NCBI RefSeq assembly: GCF_004328645.1
Contig: NZ_CP031395.1
Span: forward strand, 1,637,501-1,701,500
Direction: 5' to 3'
DNA: 64,000 nucleotides
Source of the DNA: Hylemonella gracilis
GTDB taxonomy: Bacteria; Pseudomonadota; Gammaproteobacteria; Burkholderiales; Burkholderiaceae_C
Part shown: positions 8,087-19,237 of the stretch, piece by piece
Position numbering within the stretch: the first letter of the stretch is position 1
Layout: each line of letters starts with the position of its first letter
The notes under the pieces: model-generated
Seen by the model: only the letters and a program-made list of their open reading frames with translations
Told to the model about the DNA's origin: nothing
Databases searched by the model: none
Program-made: the position numbers and the translations under genes

Positions 8087-9394
8087 ATGCACCGTTTTCT
8101 CAAGACCGGCCTGGCCCTGGCCCTCGCGGCCGCGGGCTGCGCGCAGGCGGCCACCGAACTCGTGGTGGCCACCGTCAACAACGGCCACATGATCGAGATG
8201 CAGAAGCTCACGCCGGCCTTCGAGAAGGCGCATCCCGACATCAAGCTCAAGTGGGTGACCTTGGAGGAGGGCGTGCTGCGCCAGCGCGTGACCACCGACA
8301 TCGCCACCAAGGGGGGGCAGTTCGACGTGATGACCGTGGGCATCTACGAGGTGCCGATCTGGTCGAAGAAGGGCTGGCTGATGCCCATCAACACCGACGC
8401 GGCCTATGACGCCAACGACCTGCTGCCTGCCATCCGCGCGGGCCTCTCGCACGAGGGCAAGCTCTACGCCTCGCCCTTCTACGGCGAAAGCTCCATGCTG
8501 ATGTACCGCAAGGACCTGGCCGACAAGGCCGGGGTCAAGCTGCCCGAGCAACCGACCTGGGCTCAGGTGAAGGACTTCGCCGCCAAGGTGCACAACCCGG
8601 CCGGCGGTGTCTACGGCATCTGCCTGCGCGGCAAGCCGGGCTGGGGCGACAACATGGCCCTGCTGACCACCATGGTCAACACTTACGGCGGTCAGTGGTT
8701 CGACATGCAGTGGAAGCCGCAGATCGACACGACGCCCTGGAAGCAGGCCATCGGCTTCTATGTGGACCTGATGAAGGCCTACGGCCCGCCCGGTGCCGCG
8801 GCCAACAGCTTCAACGAGAACCTGGCGCTGTTCAACGAGGGCAAGTGCGCGGCCTGGGTGGACGCCACCATCGCCGCCTCCTTCATCAGCGACCCCAAGC
8901 AGTCCAAGGTGGCGGACAAGGTGGCCTTCGCGATGGCGCCAGTCGCCGTCACGCCCAAGGGTGCCAACTGGCTCTGGACCTGGAACCTGGCCATCCCCTC
9001 CAGCTCGAAGAAGGCCGAGGCGGCGCAGACCTTCGTGAAGTGGGCCACCTCCCGCGCCTACATCGAACTGGTCGCCAAGGAACATGGCTGGCACGCCGTG
9101 CCCACGGGCACCCGCCAGTCCACCTACACCAATGCCGAGTTCCAGAAGGTGGCCAAGTTCGCCGCCGCCGAGCGCAAGGCCATCGACAGCGCCAACCTGA
9201 ACGACAGCACCCTGCCCAAGTCGCCGTACGTGGGCGTGCAGTACGCGGCCATTCCCGAGTTCCAGGCCATCGGTCTGGCGGTGGGCCAGCAGATCAGCGC
9301 GGCGCTGTCGGGCAAGGTCACGGTGGAGCAGGCCCTCAAGACCTCGCAGACCCTGGCCGAGCGCGAGATGAAAAAGGGCGGCTACTACAAGTAA
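8087..9394 (+). CDS. mtlE: Mannitol/sorbitol ABC transporter, periplasmic substrate-binding protein
   Basis: This 435-residue family 1 solute-binding protein of the MtlE/SmoE type has a signal peptide (MHRFLKTGLALALAAAGCAQA), then a mature start near ATELVVATVNNGHM. Motifs typical of polyol binders are FDVMTVGIYEVPIW, YGESSMLMYRKDL and GGQWFDMQWKP. The ATG at 8087 has AGAAGGAG eight bases upstream. It is the first gene of a tight operon (mtlE-F-G-K-D-Z) and delivers mannitol, sorbitol or arabitol to MtlFG. A close paralogue lies at 27571-28908. Confidence 0.93.
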   Translation: MHRFLKTGLALALAAAGCAQAATELVVATVNNGHMIEMQKLTPAFEKAHPDIKLKWVTLEEGVLRQRVTTDIATKGGQFDVMTVGIYEVPIWSKKGWLMPINTDAAYDANDLLPAIRAGLSHEGKLYASPFYGESSMLMYRKDLADKAGVKLPEQPTWAQVKDFAAKVHNPAGGVYGICLRGKPGWGDNMALLTTMVNTYGGQWFDMQWKPQIDTTPWKQAIGFYVDLMKAYGPPGAAANSFNENLALFNEGKCAAWVDATIAASFISDPKQSKVADKVAFAMAPVAVTPKGANWLWTWNLAIPSSSKKAEAAQTFVKWATSRAYIELVAKEHGWHAVPTGTRQSTYTNAEFQKVAKFAAAERKAIDSANLNDSTLPKSPYVGVQYAAIPEFQAIGLAVGQQISAALSGKVTVEQALKTSQTLAEREMKKGGYYK

Positions 9395-9421
9395 GCCCCG
9401 ACCTCGCACGACCTCGCCGCC

Positions 9422-10279
9422 ATGACCCGCCTGCTGCCGCGCGCCTTGCTGGCGCCCGCCGTGGGAGCCTTGCTCCTGTGGATGCTGGTGCCCTTGCTGA
9501 TGACGGTGTATTTCTCCGTCGTCCGCTACAACCTGCTGCAGCCGGGTGACCATCCCTTCGTGGGGCTGGAGAACTTCACCTACTTCGTGACCGACCCGGA
9601 CTTCGGTCCGGCGGTCTGGAACACGCTGGTGTTCCTGGCCAGCGTGGTGCTGATCACCGTGGTGCTGGGCATGGGGTTGGCCCTGCTGGTGGACGCACCC
9701 TTCCCGGGGCGGGGCATTGTGCGGGTGCTGCTGATCTCGCCTTTCTTCGTCATGCCGGCGGTCAACGCCCTGCTGTGGAAGCACATGATGATGAACCCCA
9801 TCTACGGCGTGCTGGCGCAGCTGTCGCGCGGCCTCGGCCTGGAGCCGGTCGACTGGCTGACCCATGCGCCGCTGTTCTCGGTCATCGTCATGGTGGCCTG
9901 GCAGTGGCTGCCCTTTGCCTGCCTGATCTTCATCACCTCGCTGCAGTCGCTGGACCGCGAGCAGATGGAAGCGGCGCGCATGGACGGCGCCGGCCCCATC
10001 CAGCGCTTCTGGTACCTCACGCTGCCGCACCTGGCGCGTCCGGTGGCGGTGGTGGTGATGATCGAGATGATCTTCCTGCTGGCTGTGTTCGCTGAGATCG
10101 CCATCACCACGGCGGGTGGACCGGGCAACGAAAGCACCAACCTGACCTACCTGATCTTCAAGCAGTCGCTGCTCAGCTTCGACGTGGGCGTGGCCTCGGC
10201 CGGCGCGCTGTTCGCCGTGCTGCTGGCCAACATCGTCGCGATCTTCCTGATCCGCATGGTCGGCAAGAGTCTGGACTGA
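9422..10279 (+). CDS. mtlF: Mannitol/sorbitol ABC transporter permease MtlF
   Basis: This 285-residue inner-membrane permease of the MalF/UgpA type has about six membrane helices. The cytoplasmic EAA loop, contacted by the ATPase, reads EAARMDGAGPIQRFWYLTLP. It lies 27 bases after mtlE and 2 bases before mtlG, as expected for a co-transcribed transporter. Confidence 0.93.
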   Translation: MTRLLPRALLAPAVGALLLWMLVPLLMTVYFSVVRYNLLQPGDHPFVGLENFTYFVTDPDFGPAVWNTLVFLASVVLITVVLGMGLALLVDAPFPGRGIVRVLLISPFFVMPAVNALLWKHMMMNPIYGVLAQLSRGLGLEPVDWLTHAPLFSVIVMVAWQWLPFACLIFITSLQSLDREQMEAARMDGAGPIQRFWYLTLPHLARPVAVVVMIEMIFLLAVFAEIAITTAGGPGNESTNLTYLIFKQSLLSFDVGVASAGALFAVLLANIVAIFLIRMVGKSLD

Positions 10280-10281
10280 TC

Positions 10282-11100
10282 ATGGCGACCACCTTTTTCT
10301 TCTTTGCGCGTACCGTCCTGGCCTGGGGCGCGGCGCTGCTGCTGTTCTTCCCGCTGGGCTGGCTGTTCCTCACGGCCTTCAAGACGGAGCTGCAGGCCAT
10401 CGCGGTGCCGCCGCTGTTCCTGTTCGAGCCCACGCTGGACAACTTCGCCGAGGTGCAGCGCCGCAGCGACTACCTGCTGTACGCGCGCAACTCCCTGGTC
10501 ACCAGCGTGGGTTCCACGCTGATCGGCCTGGCCATCGCGGTGCCTGCCGCCTATTCGATGGCTTTCTTCCGCACCCGGCGCACGCGCGACATTCTGATGT
10601 GGATGCTCTCGACCAAGATGATGCCGGCCGTGGGCGCCTTGCTGCCGGTCTATGTGCTGGCGCAGACCGCTGGCCTGCTGGACACGCTGACCGTGCTCAC
10701 CGTGGTCTTCACGCTGTCCAACCTGCCCATCATGGTCTGGATGCTCTACAGCGCCTTCAAGGACATCCCGGGCGAGATTCTGGAAGCCGCGCGCATGGAC
10801 GGGGCCAGCCTTTGGGGCGAGTTCCGCCACGTGGTGCTGCCGCTGTCGCTGGGCGGCATCGCGTCCACCGGCTTGCTGTGCTTGGTGCTGAGCTGGAACG
10901 AGGCCTTCTGGGCGCTCAACCTCAGCAGCGCCAAGGCTGGCACGCTGGCCACACTGATCGCCTCCTACTCCAGTCCGGAAGGGCTGTTCTGGGCCAAGCT
11001 CTCCGCCGCCTCGCTGCTGGCCATCGCCCCCATCGTGGTCTTCGGCTGGTTCAGCCAGAAGCAGCTGGTGCAGGGCCTGACCTTTGGCGCCGTCAAATGA
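10282..11100 (+). CDS. mtlG: Mannitol/sorbitol ABC transporter permease MtlG
   Basis: This 272-residue second permease of the MalG/UgpE type has an N-terminal helix and five further membrane spans. Its EAA loop reads EAARMDGASLWGEFRHVVLP. It pairs with MtlF to form the channel. The stop overlaps an in-frame ATG of the ATPase gene (ATGA at 11097), but the ATPase more likely starts 24 bases downstream, where there is a ribosome-binding site. Confidence 0.93.
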   Translation: MATTFFFFARTVLAWGAALLLFFPLGWLFLTAFKTELQAIAVPPLFLFEPTLDNFAEVQRRSDYLLYARNSLVTSVGSTLIGLAIAVPAAYSMAFFRTRRTRDILMWMLSTKMMPAVGALLPVYVLAQTAGLLDTLTVLTVVFTLSNLPIMVWMLYSAFKDIPGEILEAARMDGASLWGEFRHVVLPLSLGGIASTGLLCLVLSWNEAFWALNLSSAKAGTLATLIASYSSPEGLFWAKLSAASLLAIAPIVVFGWFSQKQLVQGLTFGAVK

Positions 11101-11120
11101 AACCGGGCAAGGACGCTTCC

Positions 11121-12164
<1,044 letters not shown>

Positions 12165-12212
12165 GGCGATTGCTTTTTCTTCTATCTTCTTCCTTTTTCC
12201 GGAGACACGGAC

Positions 12213-13658
12213 GTGACTTCCCCGCAAGCCCCCCTCCGCACGGTGCTGCACCTGGGCCTGGGCTCCTTCCACCGCGCGCACCAGGCGGTGTACCTGCAGC
12301 AATTGATTGACCTGGGCGACACGCAGTGGTCCCTGGTCGGTGCCAATCTGCGGCCCGACATGGCCGAGACCCTGGACGCCCTGGCGCGTCAGGACGGCGC
12401 CTACACGCTGGAGACGATCTCGCCTGCGGGCGAGGTGCGCTACCAGCGCATCAGTGCCATCCGCGAGGTGATTCCCTACGTGCCCGGCATCGCGCCCGTG
12501 GTGGCGCGTGGCGCCGACGGGGCCACGCGCATCGTGTCCTTCACGGTGACCGAAGCCGGGTATTACCTGGACGAGGCCGACCACCTCGACGTCCAGGCGC
12601 CCGAGCTGGCCGAGGACCTGGCCCGTGCCCGGCGTGGCCAGGCGGGTCAGACCATCTACGGCGCCATCACCGCCATCCTGCGCGCGCGCCAGGCCAAGGG
12701 CGCGGGCGCGCTCACGCTGCTCAACTGCGACAACCTGCGCCACAACGGCGAGCGTTTTCGCGCCGGATTGCTGGCCTTCATCCGCCATGCCGGCCTGCCT
12801 GAACTGGCCGCCTGGGCCGAGACCCACACCAGCTGCCCCAACGCGATGGTGGACCGCATCACGCCGCGCCCGCCGGCGGAACTGCGTGCGCGTGTGCGCG
12901 CCGCCACGGGCTGGGACGACGCCGCACCCGTCACGGCCGAGAGCTTCATCCAGTGGGTGATCGAAGACCGCTTCATTGCCGGCCGCCCCGCCTGGGAGCG
13001 CGTGGGCGTGGAACTGGTGCCCTCGGTCGCGCCTTATGAGGAAGCCAAGATCCGCATCCTCAACGCCAGCCACAGCTGCATCGCCTGGGCCGGCACCCTG
13101 GCGGGCTTGCAGTTCATCCACGAGGGCACGCACACGCCCGCCATCCGCCAGATGGCCTGGGACTACGTGACGCAGGACGTGATCCCCTGCCTGTCGCGCC
13201 CCGGCCAGCCCAGCCCGGTGGACCTGCCCGCCTACCGCGATGTGGTGCTGGAGCGCTTCGGCAACCCCGCCATCCGCGACACCAACCAGCGCGTGGCGGC
13301 CGATGGTTTCGCCAAGATTCCCGGCTTCATCGCGCCCACCGTGCGCGAGCGCCTGGCCCAGGGCGCCAACATCGAGAGTGTGGCTCTGTTGCCTGCGCTC
13401 TTCCTGGCTTTCCTACGGCGCTGGCACGCGGGCGCCTTGCCCTACGCCTACCAGGACCAAGCCATGGACCCTGCCGTGGCCCACGCCCTCTGCGAGGCGA
13501 CCGACCCCGTGGCCGCGCTCTGCGCTGACCGCACGCTCTGGGGCGAGCTGGCAGGCGACGCACGGCTGGTCGACGCCGTGCGCCGCGCGAGCGCACGGGT
13601 CCATGACTTCGTGGCCGCCGCACAGGTGTCGACGGCCCGCACCGATCCGGCCCGCTGA
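12213..13658 (+). CDS. mtlD: Mannitol 2-dehydrogenase (polyol long-chain dehydrogenase)
   Basis: This 481-residue NAD-dependent enzyme oxidises D-mannitol to D-fructose (often also arabitol or sorbitol). The N-terminus has the family pattern HLGLGSFHRAHQAVYLQQL. The catalytic K-x5-N-x2-H signature is seen in KIRILNASH. Translation starts at GTG 12213, preceded by GGAG at 12201. It follows the ABC genes by 48 bases and precedes the fructokinase, matching the classical order of the Pseudomonas mtl operon. The mtlY xylulokinase of that operon is absent here, so arabitol may not be fully catabolised through this locus. Confidence 0.93.
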   Translation: MTSPQAPLRTVLHLGLGSFHRAHQAVYLQQLIDLGDTQWSLVGANLRPDMAETLDALARQDGAYTLETISPAGEVRYQRISAIREVIPYVPGIAPVVARGADGATRIVSFTVTEAGYYLDEADHLDVQAPELAEDLARARRGQAGQTIYGAITAILRARQAKGAGALTLLNCDNLRHNGERFRAGLLAFIRHAGLPELAAWAETHTSCPNAMVDRITPRPPAELRARVRAATGWDDAAPVTAESFIQWVIEDRFIAGRPAWERVGVELVPSVAPYEEAKIRILNASHSCIAWAGTLAGLQFIHEGTHTPAIRQMAWDYVTQDVIPCLSRPGQPSPVDLPAYRDVVLERFGNPAIRDTNQRVAADGFAKIPGFIAPTVRERLAQGANIESVALLPALFLAFLRRWHAGALPYAYQDQAMDPAVAHALCEATDPVAALCADRTLWGELAGDARLVDAVRRASARVHDFVAAAQVSTARTDPAR

Positions 13659-13673
13659 CCACCGGGAACTTCC

Positions 13674-14675
13674 ATGCGCATTGCCATCGTCGGCGAATCC
13701 CTGATCGACTTCACCGCCACGGGCCCGCTGGCCTTCCAGGGCCACGAAGGCGGCGGACCCAGCAACTGCGCCGTGGCCGCCGCGCGGCTGGGCCAGGCCA
13801 CGGGCTACATCTCCCAGCTTTCGCGCGATATGTTCGGCGAGCGTCTGTTTGCCTACCTGCAGACCAACGGGGTGGATCTGCGCTTCGTGCTGCGCAGCGA
13901 CGCACCGACCACGCTGGCCTTCGTCGAGCGCACGGCCACCAGCAACCATTACGCTTTCTACATGCAGGGCACGGCCGACACGCTGTGGGCGCCCGCGCAA
14001 CTGCCCGAGTTGCCGCAGAGTTGCCGCTTCCTGCAATTCGGTTCCATCGCCCTGCTGCAGGAGCCCGCGGCCAGCCGCATCGTGGACCTGGTGCGGGCCG
14101 AGCGCGGGCGACGCATTGTGGTGTTCGACCCGAACGCCCGGCCCACCCTGGTGCGCGACCCGCAAGACTTCCGTGCACGCTGCCAAGGCTGGCTGGCCCT
14201 GGCCGACCTGGTCAAGCTCAGCGACGAAGACCTGGCCTACATCCTGCCCGGCTTGTCCGCCGACGAGGCCGCAGCGGTCGTGCTCGCGCTGGGCCCGCGC
14301 GCCCTGGTGCTGACACACGGCGGGCAGGGCGCCACGCTCTACCGCGCGGGGCAGGCGCCCTTGTCCGTGTCCGCGCCCGTCGTGCAGGTGGTGGACACCA
14401 TTGCCGCAGGCGACACCTTCGGCGCGGCGCTGATGGTCGGGCTGCTGGAGCAGAGCGTGGAACGGGCAGGGCAACTGGCCCCAACCACCGCCGCCCGCAC
14501 AGGGGCGCAGGTCGTGCCGGCGAACCCGCCCGATGCCACGCCTGCCCTGGGCGACGCCGCCTGGCGCGCGGTCCTCGGCTTCGCGGCCATGGCCGCCGCG
14601 CTCAACTGCACGCGCGCGGGCGCCAGTCCGCCCACGCGCGCCGAGCTGGACGTGGCGCTGACCCGTCCGGAGTGA
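13674..14675 (+). CDS. mtlZ: Fructokinase (PfkB family)
   Basis: This 333-residue ribokinase-family sugar kinase has a substrate-binding GHEGGGPSNCAVAAARLG region near residue 24 and the catalytic DTIAAGDTFGAAL motif (anion hole and base aspartate) in the C-terminal half. It phosphorylates the fructose made by MtlD to fructose 6-phosphate, the substrate of the nearby Pgi. It starts 15 bases after mtlD with GGGAAC upstream of the ATG. A stretch of about 25 residues before the C-terminus (after VERAGQ) is longer than usual and rich in alanine and proline. Confidence 0.9.
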   Translation: MRIAIVGESLIDFTATGPLAFQGHEGGGPSNCAVAAARLGQATGYISQLSRDMFGERLFAYLQTNGVDLRFVLRSDAPTTLAFVERTATSNHYAFYMQGTADTLWAPAQLPELPQSCRFLQFGSIALLQEPAASRIVDLVRAERGRRIVVFDPNARPTLVRDPQDFRARCQGWLALADLVKLSDEDLAYILPGLSADEAAAVVLALGPRALVLTHGGQGATLYRAGQAPLSVSAPVVQVVDTIAAGDTFGAALMVGLLEQSVERAGQLAPTTAARTGAQVVPANPPDATPALGDAAWRAVLGFAAMAAALNCTRAGASPPTRAELDVALTRPE

Positions 14676-14768
14676 TAAGGTCGCGGCCTCGCGCCCAGCA
14701 TCTGCGCTACCCTGCCTTGCACACGGCGCGGTTTCAGCCCTCCACGACGTTCACACGCCCTGTCCACC

Positions 14769-15710
14769 ATGACTGCCACGACCGTCCCGCGCACCCGCCG
14801 GCCCCGCCAACGCCAGCCCGAGCTGGAGCGCGAATTCGCCCGCTCGCCCGCGCTGGGTTACGAGGACGCGGAGGAGGCCGGCCTGGTGCGCTGCCTCGCG
14901 CATGGCTTTCCGAGCCCGCTGGTGCGCTGGCATTTCCACGAGGAATACGAGCTGCACCTCATCACCGAGACCTCGGGCCGCGCCTTCGTGGGTGACTGGA
15001 TCGGCCCCTTCGAACCGGGCCACCTCGTGCTCTGCGGCCCGCGCCTGCCGCACAACTGGATCTCGCTCGACGTGCCCGAGGGCGGCGCGCCCGGGCGCGA
15101 TCGCGTGATCCAGTTCCGCCACGAACCCGTGGCCCGCGCCGCCGAGGAGATCCCCGAGCTGCGCGGCGTGCTGCAACTGCTGGACCGCGCTCGCCACGGC
15201 ATCGAATTCTTCGGCATGGCCGAGGCCGCGCAGACCCACTGGGACGCCGTCAAGGCCACACGCGGCCTGCGTCGACTGGCCGCCTTCTGTGACTTCCTGG
15301 CCGACCTGGCCGACTGCAACGACTACCGCCTGCTCTCCACCGTGCAGATGCAGGGCGAGGCGGGCGAAGCGCAGATGGAGCAGATCAACCACATCGTCAA
15401 TCGCATCATGGCCCGCGTGTCCGAACCGCTGAGCCTGGCCGACGTGGCCGAGGAACTGGGCATGAGCCAGAGCCGCTTCAGCCGCTTCTTCCACCGCGCC
15501 ACCGGCAACAGCTTCACCGACTTCGTGAACCGCGTGCGCATCAACCACGCCTGCCACCTGCTCATGCAGACCGAGGACTACGTCACCGATATCTGCTATC
15601 AGGTCGGCTTCAGCAACGTGGCCAACTTCAACCGCCGCTTCCTGGAACTCAAGGGCATGACACCGACTGAATTCCGGCGGCAAGCGGAGAGTCGGTTTGG
15701 GGCGGTGTGA
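14769..15710 (+). CDS. mtlR: AraC-family regulator of the mannitol operon
   Basis: This 313-residue protein has an N-terminal cupin-like sensing domain (WHFHEEYELHLITET, about 56-70) and a C-terminal double helix-turn-helix (ADVAEELGMSQSRFSRFFHR and YQVGFSNVANFNRRFLELKG). It matches MtlR of pseudomonads, the activator of the mtl operon in response to mannitol, sorbitol or arabitol. It lies 93 bases after mtlZ on the same strand, so it could be read with the operon or from its own promoter. Confidence 0.88.
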   Translation: MTATTVPRTRRPRQRQPELEREFARSPALGYEDAEEAGLVRCLAHGFPSPLVRWHFHEEYELHLITETSGRAFVGDWIGPFEPGHLVLCGPRLPHNWISLDVPEGGAPGRDRVIQFRHEPVARAAEEIPELRGVLQLLDRARHGIEFFGMAEAAQTHWDAVKATRGLRRLAAFCDFLADLADCNDYRLLSTVQMQGEAGEAQMEQINHIVNRIMARVSEPLSLADVAEELGMSQSRFSRFFHRATGNSFTDFVNRVRINHACHLLMQTEDYVTDICYQVGFSNVANFNRRFLELKGMTPTEFRRQAESRFGAV

Positions 15711-15784
15711 GGGGAGGGCAGACTCGGTGGCTGAATCCGCCAATCAAAGCGGACGTATTGGCAAATGGCTCCACAATCTGATGG

Positions 15785-16504
15785 ATGGCCCAGATTTCTG
15801 AGATCCTGCTTCACGCGCAAGCATGTATTGCGACCGCGGAACAAGTGCTGCTATTGTTTGAGGTCAATCCGCTGACGACCGAGAAGCTTGCCGCCAAAGC
15901 GTTCTTCTGCAGATGTATCGACCATTTTCGTGCAGCCTTGTTGCTTGCTCAGGAAGATCTTGACCCAGAAGCGCTTGTGCTTGTGCGAGGGATTGTCGAA
16001 ACAACATTCGTCGTTGGAGGCTTACTCACAGGCTCTGTAACGACCGCGGAGATGGAGGCATTTGATCGCGCAGGACGAGCCAAAAGTGCAAAGGCACAGA
16101 ATGATTTTCTTCGCAGAAACGCCTCCTCAGACTTACGAGAGCGTGCACGTGAATTCGCCGAGCGCAATGCAGGACCCATATTGAAGTTTGAGCAGATTGC
16201 CAAGCAAGTCGATGCTGAGGATCTTTACAACGGGCACTACCGAATGTTCTCGCACATGGCTGCACACCCTTCCATGACATCGGTCGCTAAGTACATTGAC
16301 TATGGTGAGGGCTCAACAAGTGTCAGGTATCCAGGCATCGGGTACCAACAGAGGACGACGTTGCTGATTGCTTGCGGGGCCTTTTTGCACACCTGCGCCG
16401 CAATCGAACATTGGGTTGGCACGACACCTAGCGTCAACCAATCTATACAAGCATGTCTACTTATGCAGGAATCATTTGGTTCTGTACTTGATCGCAGTAA
16501 CTAA
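15785..16504 (+). CDS. Hypothetical protein, DUF5677-like
   Basis: This 239-residue protein is mostly helical and resembles the DUF5677 family. Features pointing there are the N-terminal FFCRCIDHFRAALLLA helix, LVRGIVETTF, the NGHYRMFSHMAAHPS motif with conserved histidines, and a C-terminal LIACGAFLHTCAAIEHW helix. The biochemical role is unknown. Codon use and base composition are clearly less GC-rich than in the mtl and groEL genes on either side, suggesting horizontal acquisition. It stands alone between mtlR and the groEL terminator. Confidence 0.7.
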   Translation: MAQISEILLHAQACIATAEQVLLLFEVNPLTTEKLAAKAFFCRCIDHFRAALLLAQEDLDPEALVLVRGIVETTFVVGGLLTGSVTTAEMEAFDRAGRAKSAKAQNDFLRRNASSDLRERAREFAERNAGPILKFEQIAKQVDAEDLYNGHYRMFSHMAAHPSMTSVAKYIDYGEGSTSVRYPGIGYQQRTTLLIACGAFLHTCAAIEHWVGTTPSVNQSIQACLLMQESFGSVLDRSN

Positions 16505-16570
16505 TAGACCGCTCTTGGCCGACTGTCGATATTTCTAAGCTTCCACTAGATAAAAAACCACCATAAAAAA

Positions 16571-16600
16571 ACCCGCGGTGTCGCCACCGCGGGTTTTTGT
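16571..16600. terminator. Rho-independent terminator after groEL
   Basis: A 10-bp perfect stem (ACCCGCGGTG with CACCGCGGGT) encloses a 4-base loop, with an A-run on one side and a T-run on the other. It can therefore work in both directions and separates groEL from the convergent hypothetical gene. Confidence 0.85.
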
Positions 16601-16621
16601 TTCAGGCCGTGAGGCTGGGGA

Positions 16622-18274
<1,653 letters not shown>

Positions 18275-18318
18275 TTACTCCGTATTCAGTTCAATTGAAG
18301 AAGGGGGCAGGGAAGTAA

Positions 18319-18609
18319 TTACTTCTCAACCACGGCAAACAGGTCATCCTCTTTCATCACGAGGAGTTCATCGCCATCGACCTTGACGGTCTGGCCGCTG
18401 TACTTGCCGAACAGAACGCGGTCACCGACCTTGACGTTCATGGCGGCCAGTTCGCCCTTGTCGTTCTTCTTGCCCGGGCCCACGGCCAGCACCTCGCCCT
18501 GGTCGGGCTTCTCGGCGGCGCTGTCAGGGATGACGATGCCGGAGGCGGTCTTGGTCTCGTTTTCGACGCGTTTGACGATCACGCGATCAGCCAGAGGACG
18601 CAGTTTCAT
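18319..18609 (-). CDS. groES: Co-chaperonin GroES (10 kDa)
   Basis: This 96-residue protein begins [18 protein letters not shown], the standard GroES start. It includes the mobile loop [15 protein letters not shown] and ends FAVVEK. A longer in-frame extension upstream is rejected because GroES proteins start here and AGGAG-like sequence precedes this ATG. It caps the GroEL ring. It is the first gene of the groES-groEL heat-shock operon. Confidence 0.98.
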   Translation of the reverse strand: MKLRPLADRVIVKRVENETKTASGIVIPDSAAEKPDQGEVLAVGPGKKNDKGELAAMNVKVGDRVLFGKYSGQTVKVDGDELLVMKEDDLFAVVEK

Positions 18610-18733
18610 CAGGAATCTCCTAAAGGTTGAAACAGAAAAAGGATCAGCGAACTGCGCTTTCCCGCTGCGCGGGTCGGCGCTTTTGACTGGGCTGGGGCAC
18701 ATCGTCGTGCTCCGATCAGCGCCAACGGATCCG

Positions 18734-18760
18734 TTAGCACTCATCTCCAGCGAGTGCTAA
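18734..18760 (-). promoter_or_regulatory. CIRCE operator (HrcA-binding site)
   Basis: This is a perfect TTAGCACTC-N9-GAGTGCTAA inverted repeat (18734-18742 and 18752-18760). It is the operator bound by the heat-shock repressor HrcA. It overlaps the downstream edge of the groES promoter, which explains repression. Confidence 0.97.
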
Positions 18761-18787
18761 TCATAAGGCTTTTTGCGGGGGTTTCAA
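18760..18787 (-). promoter_or_regulatory. groESL promoter, sigma-70-like
   Basis: On the minus strand TTGAAA (18787-18782) and TATGAT (18765-18760) are separated by 16 bases. The -10 box shares its last base with the CIRCE repeat, so HrcA would block RNA polymerase directly. The TTGAAAC at -35 is also compatible with sigma-32. Confidence 0.7.
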
Positions 18788-19237
18788 GAGGTGGGATTGA
18801 CGCGTGGCTGTCGAGGCACCTGTCGACTTTCAGTGAATTTTGAATTTTCTTCACTGAGTTTTGAACTCCCGTGAGGCGGAAAATCAAGCCTAAGTCAATG
18901 TTTCAAAAAGTCTTTTGAAGACTTTGAGCGTAGCTTGACGTCACGGCGAATGCGATGAGGCGGCGACGCTTTTGCCTGATCAAAGGGTGATGGTGCTGTA
19001 AGAAAATACAGTTCCCAATCTTCTTTGGGCATGCAGACGAGACAGGGCCATCGTCAGCGCCTAGCTGCCTTTTTATTGCATGCCTTGCAGGCTCTGGCAC
19101 GGGCCAGATGTGCCTGACCATCGCGCCGCTCGATCGGTTGACCCACCACGGCTCCAAGGAGGCCAAGGGCGCATCAAGCCCAAGTTTTTATCCAAACCCC
19201 CAGCGGATCGCTATCCCATCAGCGCCAACACCTCACC
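18788..19237. other. Intergenic region between groES and the Bug-type gene
   Basis: These 450 bases are less GC-rich than the surroundings and have no supported gene. Short ORFs here have no recognisable features or ribosome-binding sites. I see no RNA structure I can name. Confidence 0.5.

Noticed and set aside
18903..19166. An 87-codon minus-strand ORF in the groES intergenic region
   Set aside because: It has no ribosome-binding site, no motifs and atypical residue content.
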